This document shows, piece after piece, positions 1-6,247 of a DNA stretch of 7,586 nt. The DNA comes from an uncultured bacterium (lineage in GTDB: Bacteria; Verrucomicrobiota; Kiritimatiellia; RFP12; UBA1067). The stretch lies in assembly GCA_902779075.1 (NCBI GenBank), contig CACZAK010000205.1, positions 1 to 7,586 of the forward strand, written 5' to 3'. A program made the position numbers and the translations under genes. Numbering within the stretch: the stretch's first letter is position 1; each line of letters starts with the position of its first letter. The notes beneath the pieces were generated by a model. The model was not told where the DNA came from. It worked only from the letters and a program-made list of their open reading frames with translations, and ran no database searches.

Positions 1-1107
1 CGAGAAGAAAAACAGCTCGTGTCCGGCGGCGCGAAGCATCTGCGCGACGACATTCTCAACAAGCATGCCCTTGTTGATCTCAAGCGCATCCATCAAGAGG
101 CGTCTGTGTATCTGCTCAGCCACCAATTCTCGCTCGCCGAACGCCTGACTGACGAGTAGCCCCGTGTCGCACAGGTAGCACTTGAACATGTTCCGTTCCG
201 CGTTGAGGTTCAGCCCGATGTTCGGTTCGGTCGAATTGACGCAGATGTTGGCCACCATGCTTTCCTTGAGATACGAGAACGCATCCAAGTAGTCGCGATA
301 ACGGGCCTGTGGGGAGATTTCAGAAATCCGATACTTCTTCTCGTGCCGCGAAAGCTGCGCCGGGATGGCGTCAAACGCCCGCTTTACCTTCGCGGCTGAA
401 CGCCCGCAATGCTTGTCGATGTCCTCGCGGTACAACTTCAATATCTTCCGCTTCACCCTGTCTGTAGCGCCAAGGTCGTTCGTTGTCGTGAACTCAAGCA
501 CGGCCTGCGGCATGCCACCTACCACCATATATTCGCGGAACGCATCCATCGCCTTGCGGTGCAGAAGACTCCCAAGCGGTTCCATCCGCTCGAAGTAGCC
601 ACGTATCAACGGCATCGTGGTCTCGTCGCCCTTCGCCCACAGGAATTCCTCAAAATCCATAGGGTACATCTTGACACGATCCTCCTCCGAGGGAATCACG
701 ATGTCTTTGGTGTTCTTGTCGATGGAAACCAGAGAACCCGTCTCAAGATAATCGTATCGACCATCTGCGACAAGTGCCTTTATCGCCTCGCGTGCGCGCG
801 GAAACTCTTGAACTTCATCGAATATGAATAATGTTTTCCGCTCATGCAGCGTAACGCCATAAGCGCCCGACAGCTTCAGGAAGAACGTGTCAAGGTGCTC
901 CAAGTAGTTGCGAAAGACATCTTTGACGTCATCGGCGGCCTTGCTGAAATCAATCAAAATATAGCTCTTGTATTCACGCTTGGCGAATTCCTCCGCGATG
1001 TAGCTCTTGCCCACGCGGCGAACGCCATCGATCAGCAGAGCGCTCCGCCCTGCATCCCTGCGCTTCCACTCAAGCAGTATATCGTAGATTTTCCGCCTCA
1101 TCATCAT
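1..1107 (-). CDS. AAA_14 / DUF4143 family ATPase, C terminus cut by window edge
   Basis: 369 codons are visible and the frame is open at the left edge. A Walker A motif (GVRRVGKS, residues 28-35) follows a short N-terminal helix. Walker B is LFIFDEVQ (93-100), and a sensor-1-like ETGS lies at 122-125. The stretch MYPMDFEEFL (147-156) matches the usual 'L-x-P-L-S-F-x-E-F' block of AAA_14 proteins, and GGMP (197-200) is also typical. The DUF4143 part begins near 225; YLCDTGLL (311-318) and ENVVAQMLRAAG (351-362) are its recognisable blocks. Related proteins are usually about 400-480 aa, so perhaps 40-100 residues are missing, including the end that normally carries an acidic/ExK-like segment. 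An in-frame TAG lies directly before the first of three consecutive ATG codons (1107, 1104, 1101). GAGGA at 1114-1118 gives 6-nt spacing to the first. Family members are cytoplasmic P-loop ATPases of unsettled function. The family call is firm; the role is unknown. Confidence 0.93.
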   Translation of the reverse strand, partial: MMMRRKIYDILLEWKRRDAGRSALLIDGVRRVGKSYIAEEFAKREYKSYILIDFSKAADDVKDVFRNYLEHLDTFFLKLSGAYGVTLHERKTLFIFDEVQEFPRAREAIKALVADGRYDYLETGSLVSIDKNTKDIVIPSEEDRVKMYPMDFEEFLWAKGDETTMPLIRGYFERMEPLGSLLHRKAMDAFREYMVVGGMPQAVLEFTTTNDLGATDRVKRKILKLYREDIDKHCGRSAAKVKRAFDAIPAQLSRHEKKYRISEISPQARYRDYLDAFSYLKESMVANICVNSTEPNIGLNLNAERNMFKCYLCDTGLLVSQAFGERELVAEQIHRRLLMDALEINKGMLVENVVAQMLRAAGHELFFFS

Positions 1108-1130
1108 CTATTTTCCTCTTGACGCCTCAT

Positions 1131-1159
1131 ATTATAGCATCATCATTGTTCCAATGCAA
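1131..1159 (-). promoter_or_regulatory. Sigma70-type extended -10 promoter of the DUF4143 ATPase gene
   Basis: On the minus strand a perfect TATAAT (1131-1136) is preceded by TGC, forming an extended -10 (TGnTATAAT). TTGCAT (1154-1159) sits 17 bp upstream as a weak -35, matching 3 of 6 consensus bases. Transcription would start near 1124 and leave a 5' leader of about 17 nt containing the GAGGA ribosome site. The downstream ATPase therefore probably has its own transcript. The -35 lies only 8 bp from the 34-bp repeat array. Confidence 0.7.
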
Positions 1160-1167
1160 CAACAAAC

Positions 1168-1303
1168 ATACACGTTTTGACGGGTTACGAATCCAGCTTC
1201 AATACACGTTTTGACGGGTTACGAAACCCGCTTCAATACACGTTTTGACGGGTTACGAAACCGGATTCAATACACGTTTTGACGAGTTACGGAAAACGCG
1301 CTA
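1168..1303. repeat. Four tandem 34-bp direct repeats between the giant gene and the ATPase gene
   Basis: Units start at 1168, 1202, 1236 and 1270, exactly 34 bp apart. The first 24 bp are essentially invariant in units 1-3: ATACACGTTTTGACGG followed by GTTACGAA on the plus strand. The remaining ~10 bp differ between units (TCCAGCTTCA, ACCCGCTTCA, ACCGGATTCA). Unit 4 has GACGAGTTACGGA in the core and a diverged tail that reaches the TAG stop of the giant gene (1301-1303). Unit 2 contains a 6-bp inverted repeat, CGGGTT-ACGA-AACCCG; the right arm is degraded in the other units. No T-run follows the hairpin on either strand, so it is not a standard intrinsic terminator. There is no spacer DNA between units. 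Candidate roles are a regulator-binding array for the promoter at 1131-1159, a transcript 3'-end element, or a neutral minisatellite. Confidence 0.95.
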
Positions 1304-4300
1304 CTTGACGATGATGACCATTCCGGGGAAACGGACGCCGCTTTCGCCTACCACGCAGAACCTGCCGTTCATCCGGTATTTGCCGTGGGGCAGGTAGAAG
1401 TAGAGACTGTCGTCGTCCGCGTATCCCGCGCCATGGTAGGAGTAGGTGAACGGCGTCGCGCCTTCCGCCGCATCCCTTTGGACGAACTCCAGCGCATACG
1501 GCGCCGCTCCGAACTTCCTCGCCGGCACAGTCACCAGCGGCGGCTCGAGCGTGCCGTTCTTCGGCGTCACGTGGTAGAGCGCGGCGTTGTTGCCGCTCAC
1601 CAGCTTCACGGAACCACCCTTGATCGTAAATGCGCCGTCGCTGCCGTTCTCGATCGTGTACGCGCCGCTTGCCATGTTTCCGTGACCAATCGCCGCGCCT
1701 ACATCGGCGTAGGCGTAGAGCGTGCCGTCGTTGATGGTCACCGTGCCCATGCCACCCGCTTCGTTCTTGTCACGCTGCGCAGGGCCGCCAATCGCCGCGC
1801 CGCAGCGGTTTCCATCCGTCGTCGTCCAGAGGCCGGTTCTGTAGGCATACGCATACACCGTGCCGCCATTGAGTGTGAAGGAGCCACCCCTACCGCAAAC
1901 ACCATTATTGCTATACACCGTTCCGCCTCCGATACCCGCCGCGCCGCCATAGCCCTTCGCCGTGACCACGCCGCCGTTCACGATCACGGTGCCACCGTTG
2001 CCCCCATTGCCCGGATTTGCGTAACCGCCGCCGATACCAGCCGAAAGTGCGCCGGAAGCCGCGAGCAGCGTACCGCCATTGACGATTACCGTGCCCGCAT
2101 TACGGTTGCCACCGCACACGCCCAACGCCACGGCAGTATTGTAGCTTGGATTAAACTGGATTGACACATTGCCGCCGTCAAGGACGAACGTTCCCATCGA
2201 CAGCGTCTTGTTGTAATCTCCCACGCCGATGCCGGCTATGCCGCCCTTCATGGTCGCCGAAGTCGTCTGCTCGATTCGCAGCCAGTCGTCCGTGTCACCG
2301 TCGATCGTCAGCTTCGCGCCGGAGGGAAGAAGGATCACCGAATCGCCCCAGACCGGACGCTGCAGCGAATTGTTCCCGCTAAGAATGACCTTCGCCGTTG
2401 CATTGTCCTGTACGACGACGGCGGCATGATAGCCATTGTCCGACGCGGCAGAGAAGTTGAGTCCGTCGAAGGTCGTCTCCGAGCCGTCGCCAAGCACGAT
2501 CACGCCCGCACCCGACAGCGCCGACGAGGACGAGAGCGCCGTCGTGCCGCTCACAAAGACCTTGGTCGCTCCGCTCGTCATCGTGTACGAACGCGGCGGT
2601 TCGTCATCCGCATTGCCGACCACGATTGCGAGATTTGCCTCGGGCTCGTAAACTCCAGACGGCAGATAGAGATGTTGAAGGTTGTCGCCGAAAAAGTTTT
2701 TCGGGAATGTGAAGGAGACCGAACCGCCAAGGTCGATCGTGTAGGGATCGGTCGGGAATAACGAGGGAGGAACCTTCACCTCAGTCACTTTATTGCCTGC
2801 GGTGTTCACGACCTCGCCCTGAATGCCCTGATGCGCCCAGACGTTGCCGCCCGTAATGGTCACGCGGTCCGTCGCCGCCCGCGCCACGGGTCCGCTCTCG
2901 TTCTGCGGTTTGCCGCAGCCGATTGAATAGGCGCCTTCGCTGTACAGATAGGCGTGGCCACCGTTGATCGTAACTTGTCCGATGGTCGAACCCGTGGTGC
3001 CATTGCGCGTACCCGAACCGCCGATTGCCGCACCGCACTGGCCGAAACTGTAACTGCCGCCCTTGTACGCCCTGGCGTACAGGACGCCGCCGTTCATCGT
3101 AAAGGTGCCGGGCGTGCCGACTGCACCGCTGCCGTATGTGGGAGCTAGGCCGATGGCGCTTGCGCCGCCATAGCCTTTCACGTCCACCCAGCCGCCGTTG
3201 ATCGTCACATTGCCGCCATGGCCCATCCGCGTGTTGTCGGTGCCGGCGCCAATGGCCGGACCAAGTCCCGGACCGTCCAGCACCACCTTGCCGCCGTTGA
3301 TCGTCACATCGCCGCAAGAGGAACCGCAACGCGCCGAGCCGATTGCCGCGCCGCCGTGGATGTCGTTGTCATGCTTCATGCGGATGGTAACTTCGCCCGA
3401 GTCGATCGTGAGCGAACCCATCTGCGAATCTGTGCCCGTTTCGCCGATGCCGACTACATGAGCCACGTCGAGATTGGTTTCATCAATGGTGAGCGACCCC
3501 GTCGCCTCGCCCTCCTCCGCCCCGTCGGCAATCGTGAGCGCCGCACCGTCCGGCACACGGATGACCGCATAGCTACCCGAACCGCCGATGCGGTTCATCG
3601 TGTTCGCGCCCATCAGCTGCAGGAACACGCGCGAACCCGCGCCCAGCTCCAGCGGCGCCACCGAACCGCCATTGACGTTGATCGAGGCATCACCGAGCAC
3701 GTTGGTACACACCACGTTGTCCGCCACCCGGATCGCCACGGGACTCGTCCCGACCCCGTAGAACTTATACACGCCGTCCTCCGTGATGTCGTAAACCCCG
3801 TTCAGTTCCGCGAGGTTGATCCAGCCTTCGCGCGCCTCGAAGCGCGTCAGCACGCGGTCGTCTTCGCTCTTCGTGCGCCGCATGACCGCGGGAGAAAGCG
3901 TGACCTTCTCCATGTCGTTGACTTCTACCCACTCGCCCGGCAACATGCCGTCCATGATGGTGACGCCCGTTTCGATGTTGAGCGCGGGATTGTTCTTGAA
4001 GGAGGGGAACGTGTGCAATTCGGGCGCGACGGGTCCCGCGATCGTCAAGGCGTTCGTCACCGTGGCGAGCGAGTTGAACGTCACCCACGATGCCGCCGGC
4101 GTATCGCTCATCGTGCCCAGCGTGCCGTCGTCGATCGTCACCGTGTACTGTCCCGGGAAGTCCGAATGCTGGAAGTAAACCTTACCGCCGTTCTTGACCG
4201 TAAGCGAGCCGGTTCCATTGGGATTTTGCGTACCGGTCCTCTTCCCGTTCACGATGCCGAAACATGGCATAGCCGCATTCGCCACCGTCGCGTAGATCGT

Positions 4301-6124
4301 GCCGCCATCCACGGTAATGTTGCCGGCGTCGGCAGCGTATGTCGCATTGTCGCGCCGCACGCCGCCACCGATGGCGACACCGGCGGCAAAGTTTTCCGGA
4401 TTACCACTGATGCCGCTTCTGGCGTCATCGACAATGTTGTTGGCGTAGAGGATTCCGTTGGTCTTGACGATGACTTCCGGTCCGATGGACGGCGGATTTG
4501 ACGCATGGATACTACCGCCGCCGATGCCCGGCGCATAGCCGCGCCCGTTCGCGATCAGCGTGCCGGATTCGACCACCACCTTGCCTCCTCCCACGACATT
4601 GCCGTTGTACGAATAGCTGAGGCCGACGCCGGAGGATCGATAGCAGGCATTGGCCTGAACGGTCGGGCCATCAACGATCAGCGTCCCCCATTTGCTGACG
4701 CCTTCGTCGACGCCGATTGCGCATTTATTACCTCCCGCCTCGCAGAAGAGCCATCCGTCGCCCTTGAATGCAAGCGTGCCGGTTTCGGGAAGCGTCCACG
4801 GGATGCCAGAGCTAAGCTTTATCTCGTTGCCGCCATAGACATAGACCGTACTCGTCGAATTCGCCGGCACCGCCCAAGCACCGGTGGAGTTGACGCCGCA
4901 GATCGCCGCCTCGATGTCGCCGCTCGCAACAACCTTGTTCGCGGTCGCCGCCGAAGAACCGACGATCGTGAACGGACTGGACGAATTGAGCGACACGTTC
5001 CCGGAAACGAGATCGGCGAGCTGAATGGAGTTCGCCGCCATGGTCACGCCCGTCGCCTTCTCGAAGTTGACACCCGCAGGGAAGAACGTGGTGAGGTCGG
5101 TGTCCACCGGCAGCCAAAGTCCAGTCAGCTTGCGTTCAGGGCCGCTTGAGCAACCGACGTTGCAGTTCGCAAACGAATACGTGAAGTTGGGCTCGTCATT
5201 GATGAAATGGTTCCATTTCACCGTGCCGCCCGTCACGAAAAGTCCGGCACCTGCGGGAACCGTCGCCGCCTGCCCGACGTTATGGGCGATTCCGAAGCAG
5301 GAGGCATCGGCACGATCCACCCACGCCTCGAGGATACCGCCGGTGACCGTGATGCGTCCGGGCGCACCATGTACCGCGATACTCTGGCGGCTTGCGCCAG
5401 GGCCAACCGCCGGCGATGCATAACTGCCGGTGTATAAACCAAGGTGCCGCGTCATTGCAATCACGTGTCCGCCATTGACCGTAAGTGAGCCCGCATCGCC
5501 GCCGCCGCCCGCGCCATATCCCATACCACCGCCAATGCCCGGCGCGTCGCTGTAACCCACCGCCACCAATTTGCCGCCGTTGACGACCACCGTGCCACCG
5601 TTGCCCCCCCTCTCGGGATTGCCGTAGCCGCCGCCGATTGCGGCAGAAAGCCCCTGCTCCTCGTATGCGATGATGGTGCCGCTGTTGACCGTCAAGCTTC
5701 CCATGGTCTCGGTTTTGCCAACGCCAATGCAGGGCCAGAAGTTGCGAACCTTCATGTCGAGCGTACCAGTGCCTGAAACGGTGAGCGAAGAGGTCTGCGG
5801 CAACTTGATTCCGGGACCGCTGCTTTTGTCGGCGTGGTTGATTGTCGACGTGCCTTCAAGGACGAGCGAAAGCGCGGCACCGTTCCCGATATTGATTTGG
5901 GTGTTGTTGCCCGTCCACGTCACGTTGCTGATCGTCAGCTCCGCGCCGGTGACGTTCGCTGAGACCGTGACCGATCCGCCGCCCGTGCCGGTGACGAGGT
6001 AAGACCCCGCTTGCGAGATCGTCACCGTCTGGTCTGCCGTGTATTCGGCGTCAAACGCCAACCCCGCGACAGGTAGCGCCAGCGCCAGGCCCAGCGCAAG
6101 CGCACCCCTTGCCCGCCGCCTCAT
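1301..6124 (-). CDS. Giant exported beta-helix repeat protein (adhesin/glycan-binding type), 1607 aa
   Basis: This is a single uninterrupted frame ending at TAG (1301-1303). The chosen start is ATG 6124-6122, because AAAGGAGG lies 7 nt upstream and a textbook signal peptide follows at once: an RRRAR n-region, a hydrophobic core of Ala/Leu/Gly, and cleavage probably after GLA (residue 23). Longer in-frame starts exist at ATG 6229 and GTG 6241. They would add a hydrophilic, AT-rich 35-39 residue extension containing the poly-G-encoded GGGG. The mature protein has about 22 copies of a strand-turn motif like VTVNGGxV/VTINGGTL. These alternate with about 16 xAIGGG-like turns, grouped into four modules (about 31-307, 373-653, 773-1099 and 1189-1511). 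This resembles right-handed beta-helix or Cthe_2159-like carbohydrate-binding proteins, though I cannot place it in a family. I see no autotransporter barrel, LPXTG, PEP-CTERM or dockerin. The function is inferred only; surface adhesion or glycan binding is most likely. Confidence 0.85.
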   Translation of the reverse strand: MRRRARGALALGLALALPVAGLAFDAEYTADQTVTISQAGSYLVTGTGGGSVTVSANVTGAELTISNVTWTGNNTQINIGNGAALSLVLEGTSTINHADKSSGPGIKLPQTSSLTVSGTGTLDMKVRNFWPCIGVGKTETMGSLTVNSGTIIAYEEQGLSAAIGGGYGNPERGGNGGTVVVNGGKLVAVGYSDAPGIGGGMGYGAGGGGDAGSLTVNGGHVIAMTRHLGLYTGSYASPAVGPGASRQSIAVHGAPGRITVTGGILEAWVDRADASCFGIAHNVGQAATVPAGAGLFVTGGTVKWNHFINDEPNFTYSFANCNVGCSSGPERKLTGLWLPVDTDLTTFFPAGVNFEKATGVTMAANSIQLADLVSGNVSLNSSSPFTIVGSSAATANKVVASGDIEAAICGVNSTGAWAVPANSTSTVYVYGGNEIKLSSGIPWTLPETGTLAFKGDGWLFCEAGGNKCAIGVDEGVSKWGTLIVDGPTVQANACYRSSGVGLSYSYNGNVVGGGKVVVESGTLIANGRGYAPGIGGGSIHASNPPSIGPEVIVKTNGILYANNIVDDARSGISGNPENFAAGVAIGGGVRRDNATYAADAGNITVDGGTIYATVANAAMPCFGIVNGKRTGTQNPNGTGSLTVKNGGKVYFQHSDFPGQYTVTIDDGTLGTMSDTPAASWVTFNSLATVTNALTIAGPVAPELHTFPSFKNNPALNIETGVTIMDGMLPGEWVEVNDMEKVTLSPAVMRRTKSEDDRVLTRFEAREGWINLAELNGVYDITEDGVYKFYGVGTSPVAIRVADNVVCTNVLGDASINVNGGSVAPLELGAGSRVFLQLMGANTMNRIGGSGSYAVIRVPDGAALTIADGAEEGEATGSLTIDETNLDVAHVVGIGETGTDSQMGSLTIDSGEVTIRMKHDNDIHGGAAIGSARCGSSCGDVTINGGKVVLDGPGLGPAIGAGTDNTRMGHGGNVTINGGWVDVKGYGGASAIGLAPTYGSGAVGTPGTFTMNGGVLYARAYKGGSYSFGQCGAAIGGSGTRNGTTGSTIGQVTINGGHAYLYSEGAYSIGCGKPQNESGPVARAATDRVTITGGNVWAHQGIQGEVVNTAGNKVTEVKVPPSLFPTDPYTIDLGGSVSFTFPKNFFGDNLQHLYLPSGVYEPEANLAIVVGNADDEPPRSYTMTSGATKVFVSGTTALSSSSALSGAGVIVLGDGSETTFDGLNFSAASDNGYHAAVVVQDNATAKVILSGNNSLQRPVWGDSVILLPSGAKLTIDGDTDDWLRIEQTTSATMKGGIAGIGVGDYNKTLSMGTFVLDGGNVSIQFNPSYNTAVALGVCGGNRNAGTVIVNGGTLLAASGALSAGIGGGYANPGNGGNGGTVIVNGGVVTAKGYGGAAGIGGGTVYSNNGVCGRGGSFTLNGGTVYAYAYRTGLWTTTDGNRCGAAIGGPAQRDKNEAGGMGTVTINDGTLYAYADVGAAIGHGNMASGAYTIENGSDGAFTIKGGSVKLVSGNNAALYHVTPKNGTLEPPLVTVPARKFGAAPYALEFVQRDAAEGATPFTYSYHGAGYADDDSLYFYLPHGKYRMNGRFCVVGESGVRFPGMVIIVK
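1592..2560 (-). other. Beta-helix-like module 4 of the giant protein
   Basis: Residues about 1189-1511, with FVLDGGNV, VIVNGGTL, VIVNGGVV, FTLNGGTV, VTINDGTL and FTIKGGSV rungs. Turns are AGIGVG, AGIGGGYA, AGIGGGTV, CGAAIGGP and AAIGHG. The order of rungs, and the YAYAYR...CGAAIGG pairing, follow module 3 (YARAYK...CGAAIGG). The C-terminal domain after it carries LYFYLPHGKY (1574-1583), a counterpart of LYLPSGVY after module 3. Confidence 0.75.
2828..3808 (-). other. Beta-helix-like module 3 of the giant protein
   Basis: Residues about 773-1099. It opens with YDITEDGVYKFYG and a strand-rich lead-in, then SLTIDSGEV, VTINGGKV, VTINGGWV, FTMNGGVL, VTINGGHA and VTITGGNV rungs. Turns are AAIGSARC, PAIGAG, SAIGLA and CGAAIGGS. 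Its motif copies are among the cleanest. It is followed by a small beta domain containing LYLPSGVY (1152-1159). Confidence 0.75.
4166..5008 (-). other. Beta-helix-like module 2 of the giant protein
   Basis: Residues about 373-653. It has the same rung order as module 1, but the motifs are more degenerate: LIVDGPTV, VVVESGTL, VIVKTNGIL, ITVDGGTI and LTVKNGGKV, with PGIGGGSI and VAIGGGVR turns. PCFGIVNG near its end echoes SCFGIAHN at the end of module 1, which supports duplication of a whole module. A linker of about 100 residues without the motif follows, with charged and hydrophobic residues (about 670-772). Confidence 0.7.
5204..6034 (-). other. Beta-helix-like module 1 of the giant protein
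   Basis: Residues about 31-307. It begins with threonine/valine-rich strands (VTISQAGSYLVTG, LTISNVTW), then SLTVSGTGTL, SLTVNSGTI, VVVNGGKL, SLTVNGGHV, ITVTGGIL and LFVTGGTV rungs. Turns such as AAIGGGYG, PGIGGGMG and PAVGPG separate the rungs. A GG-x-GGNGG linker is shared with module 4. The segment after it (about 308-370) contains two close cysteines (CNVGC) and LTGLWLPVD. Confidence 0.75.
6056..6124 (-). other. Sec signal peptide of the giant protein
   Basis: Residues 1-23 counted from ATG 6124 show a basic n-region (MRRRAR), an uninterrupted Ala/Leu/Gly hydrophobic core (ALALGLALALP) and a c-region VAGLA with small residues before FDAEYT. The protein is therefore exported through Sec. 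If translation began at 6229 or 6241, this segment would become internal to a 58-62 residue leader. Confidence 0.85.
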
Positions 6125-6201
6125 CGCGACGCCTCCTTTGCGGAGAGAAGCGGATAATTTACCCCCCCCCCCTGAATTTTGCTCCTTTTCAGTAGTTTCA
6201 T
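6121..6201 (-). CDS. Possible 26-aa leader peptide translationally coupled to the giant gene
   Basis: ATG 6201-6199 has AAGGAG 7 nt upstream (6209-6214), as good a ribosome site as that of the main gene. The frame starts MKLLKRSKIQ and runs through the poly-G tract as GGG and GTA codons. It ends at TGA 6123-6121, which overlaps the main start in the arrangement ATGA. That 4-nt overlap is a classic geometry for translational coupling. The peptide has no recognisable domain and is too short to judge by composition. It may be a regulatory leader rather than a functional product, or chance. Its frame depends entirely on the number of G residues: one fewer gives an immediate TAA, and one more fuses it in frame to the giant protein. 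Confidence 0.4.
   Translation of the reverse strand: MKLLKRSKIQGGGVNYPLLSAKEASR
6132..6139 (-). promoter_or_regulatory. Ribosome binding site deciding the start of the giant gene
   Basis: AAAGGAGG on the minus strand, with a 7-nt gap to ATG 6124, is nearly full complementarity to the 16S anti-Shine-Dalgarno sequence. It favours 6124 over the upstream in-frame starts at 6229 (preceded only by GGTGGGA) and 6241. Confidence 0.8.
6162..6172 (-). repeat. Homopolymeric tract of 11 G (coding strand) upstream of the signal peptide
   Basis: Eleven consecutive C on the plus strand (G on the transcribed-sense strand) lie 37 nt upstream of the main ATG. Tracts of this length are prone to slipped-strand length change, and in several bacteria they control surface protein genes by phase variation. 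The tract lies inside the leader ORF and inside the long in-frame N-terminal extension. Changes of one base therefore switch which upstream start reads into the giant ORF. It is also a place where sequencing or assembly may miscount. Confidence 0.95.
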
Positions 6202-6208
6202 CGTTTTT

Positions 6209-6214
6209 CTCCTT
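6209..6214 (-). promoter_or_regulatory. Ribosome binding site of the possible leader ORF
   Basis: AAGGAG lies 7 nt before ATG 6201. It is the reason to take the short leader frame seriously. No comparable site precedes ATG 6229 or GTG 6241. Confidence 0.5.
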
Positions 6215-6247
6215 GTTTGTTTTTGACATCGGTGTTCCCACCGCTTT

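Noticed and set aside
409..1122. Plus-strand open frames opposite the DUF4143 gene
   Set aside because: The minus strand carries intact Walker A, Walker B and DUF4143 motifs in one frame with a promoter and ribosome site. The plus frames have none of these.
1104..1130. Eight-codon ORF overlapping the start of the DUF4143 gene
   Set aside because: Its ATG (1130) overlaps the region just below the -10 and lies upstream of the predicted transcript start near 1124, so it would not be transcribed whole.
1168..1303. CRISPR array
   Set aside because: The units are directly tandem at 34 bp with only ~10 bp of variable sequence, there are no 25-40 bp spacers, and no cas genes are in view.
1168..1303. 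Intrinsic terminator for the giant gene
   Set aside because: The inverted repeat has a 6-bp stem at best, in one unit only, and no T-run follows it on either strand.
1301..1500. Autotransporter beta-barrel at the C terminus of the giant protein
   Set aside because: The last ~70 residues form only a few short strands, without the ~250-residue amphipathic barrel or a terminal aromatic residue.
1385..2164. 259-codon open frame on the plus strand
   Set aside because: It has the same Arg/His/Ala-rich antisense composition opposite module 4 and no recognisable motif.
2790..3329. 179-codon minus-strand frame inside the giant gene
   Set aside because: It is a shifted frame of the repeat-rich coding sequence, Arg/Gly-rich, and is explained by the glycine codon bias of the main frame.
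3218..4501. 427-codon open frame on the plus strand
   Set aside because: It is antisense to the giant gene. It is Arg/His/Asp-rich with no domain, as expected opposite a GC-rich repetitive frame, and it has no convincing ribosome site.
6144..6190. Promoter with the poly-G tract as spacer (TAAATT as -10)
   Set aside because: TAAATT matches 4 of 6 bases, but no acceptable -35 lies 15-19 bp upstream. It is kept only as a remote alternative way for the tract to act.
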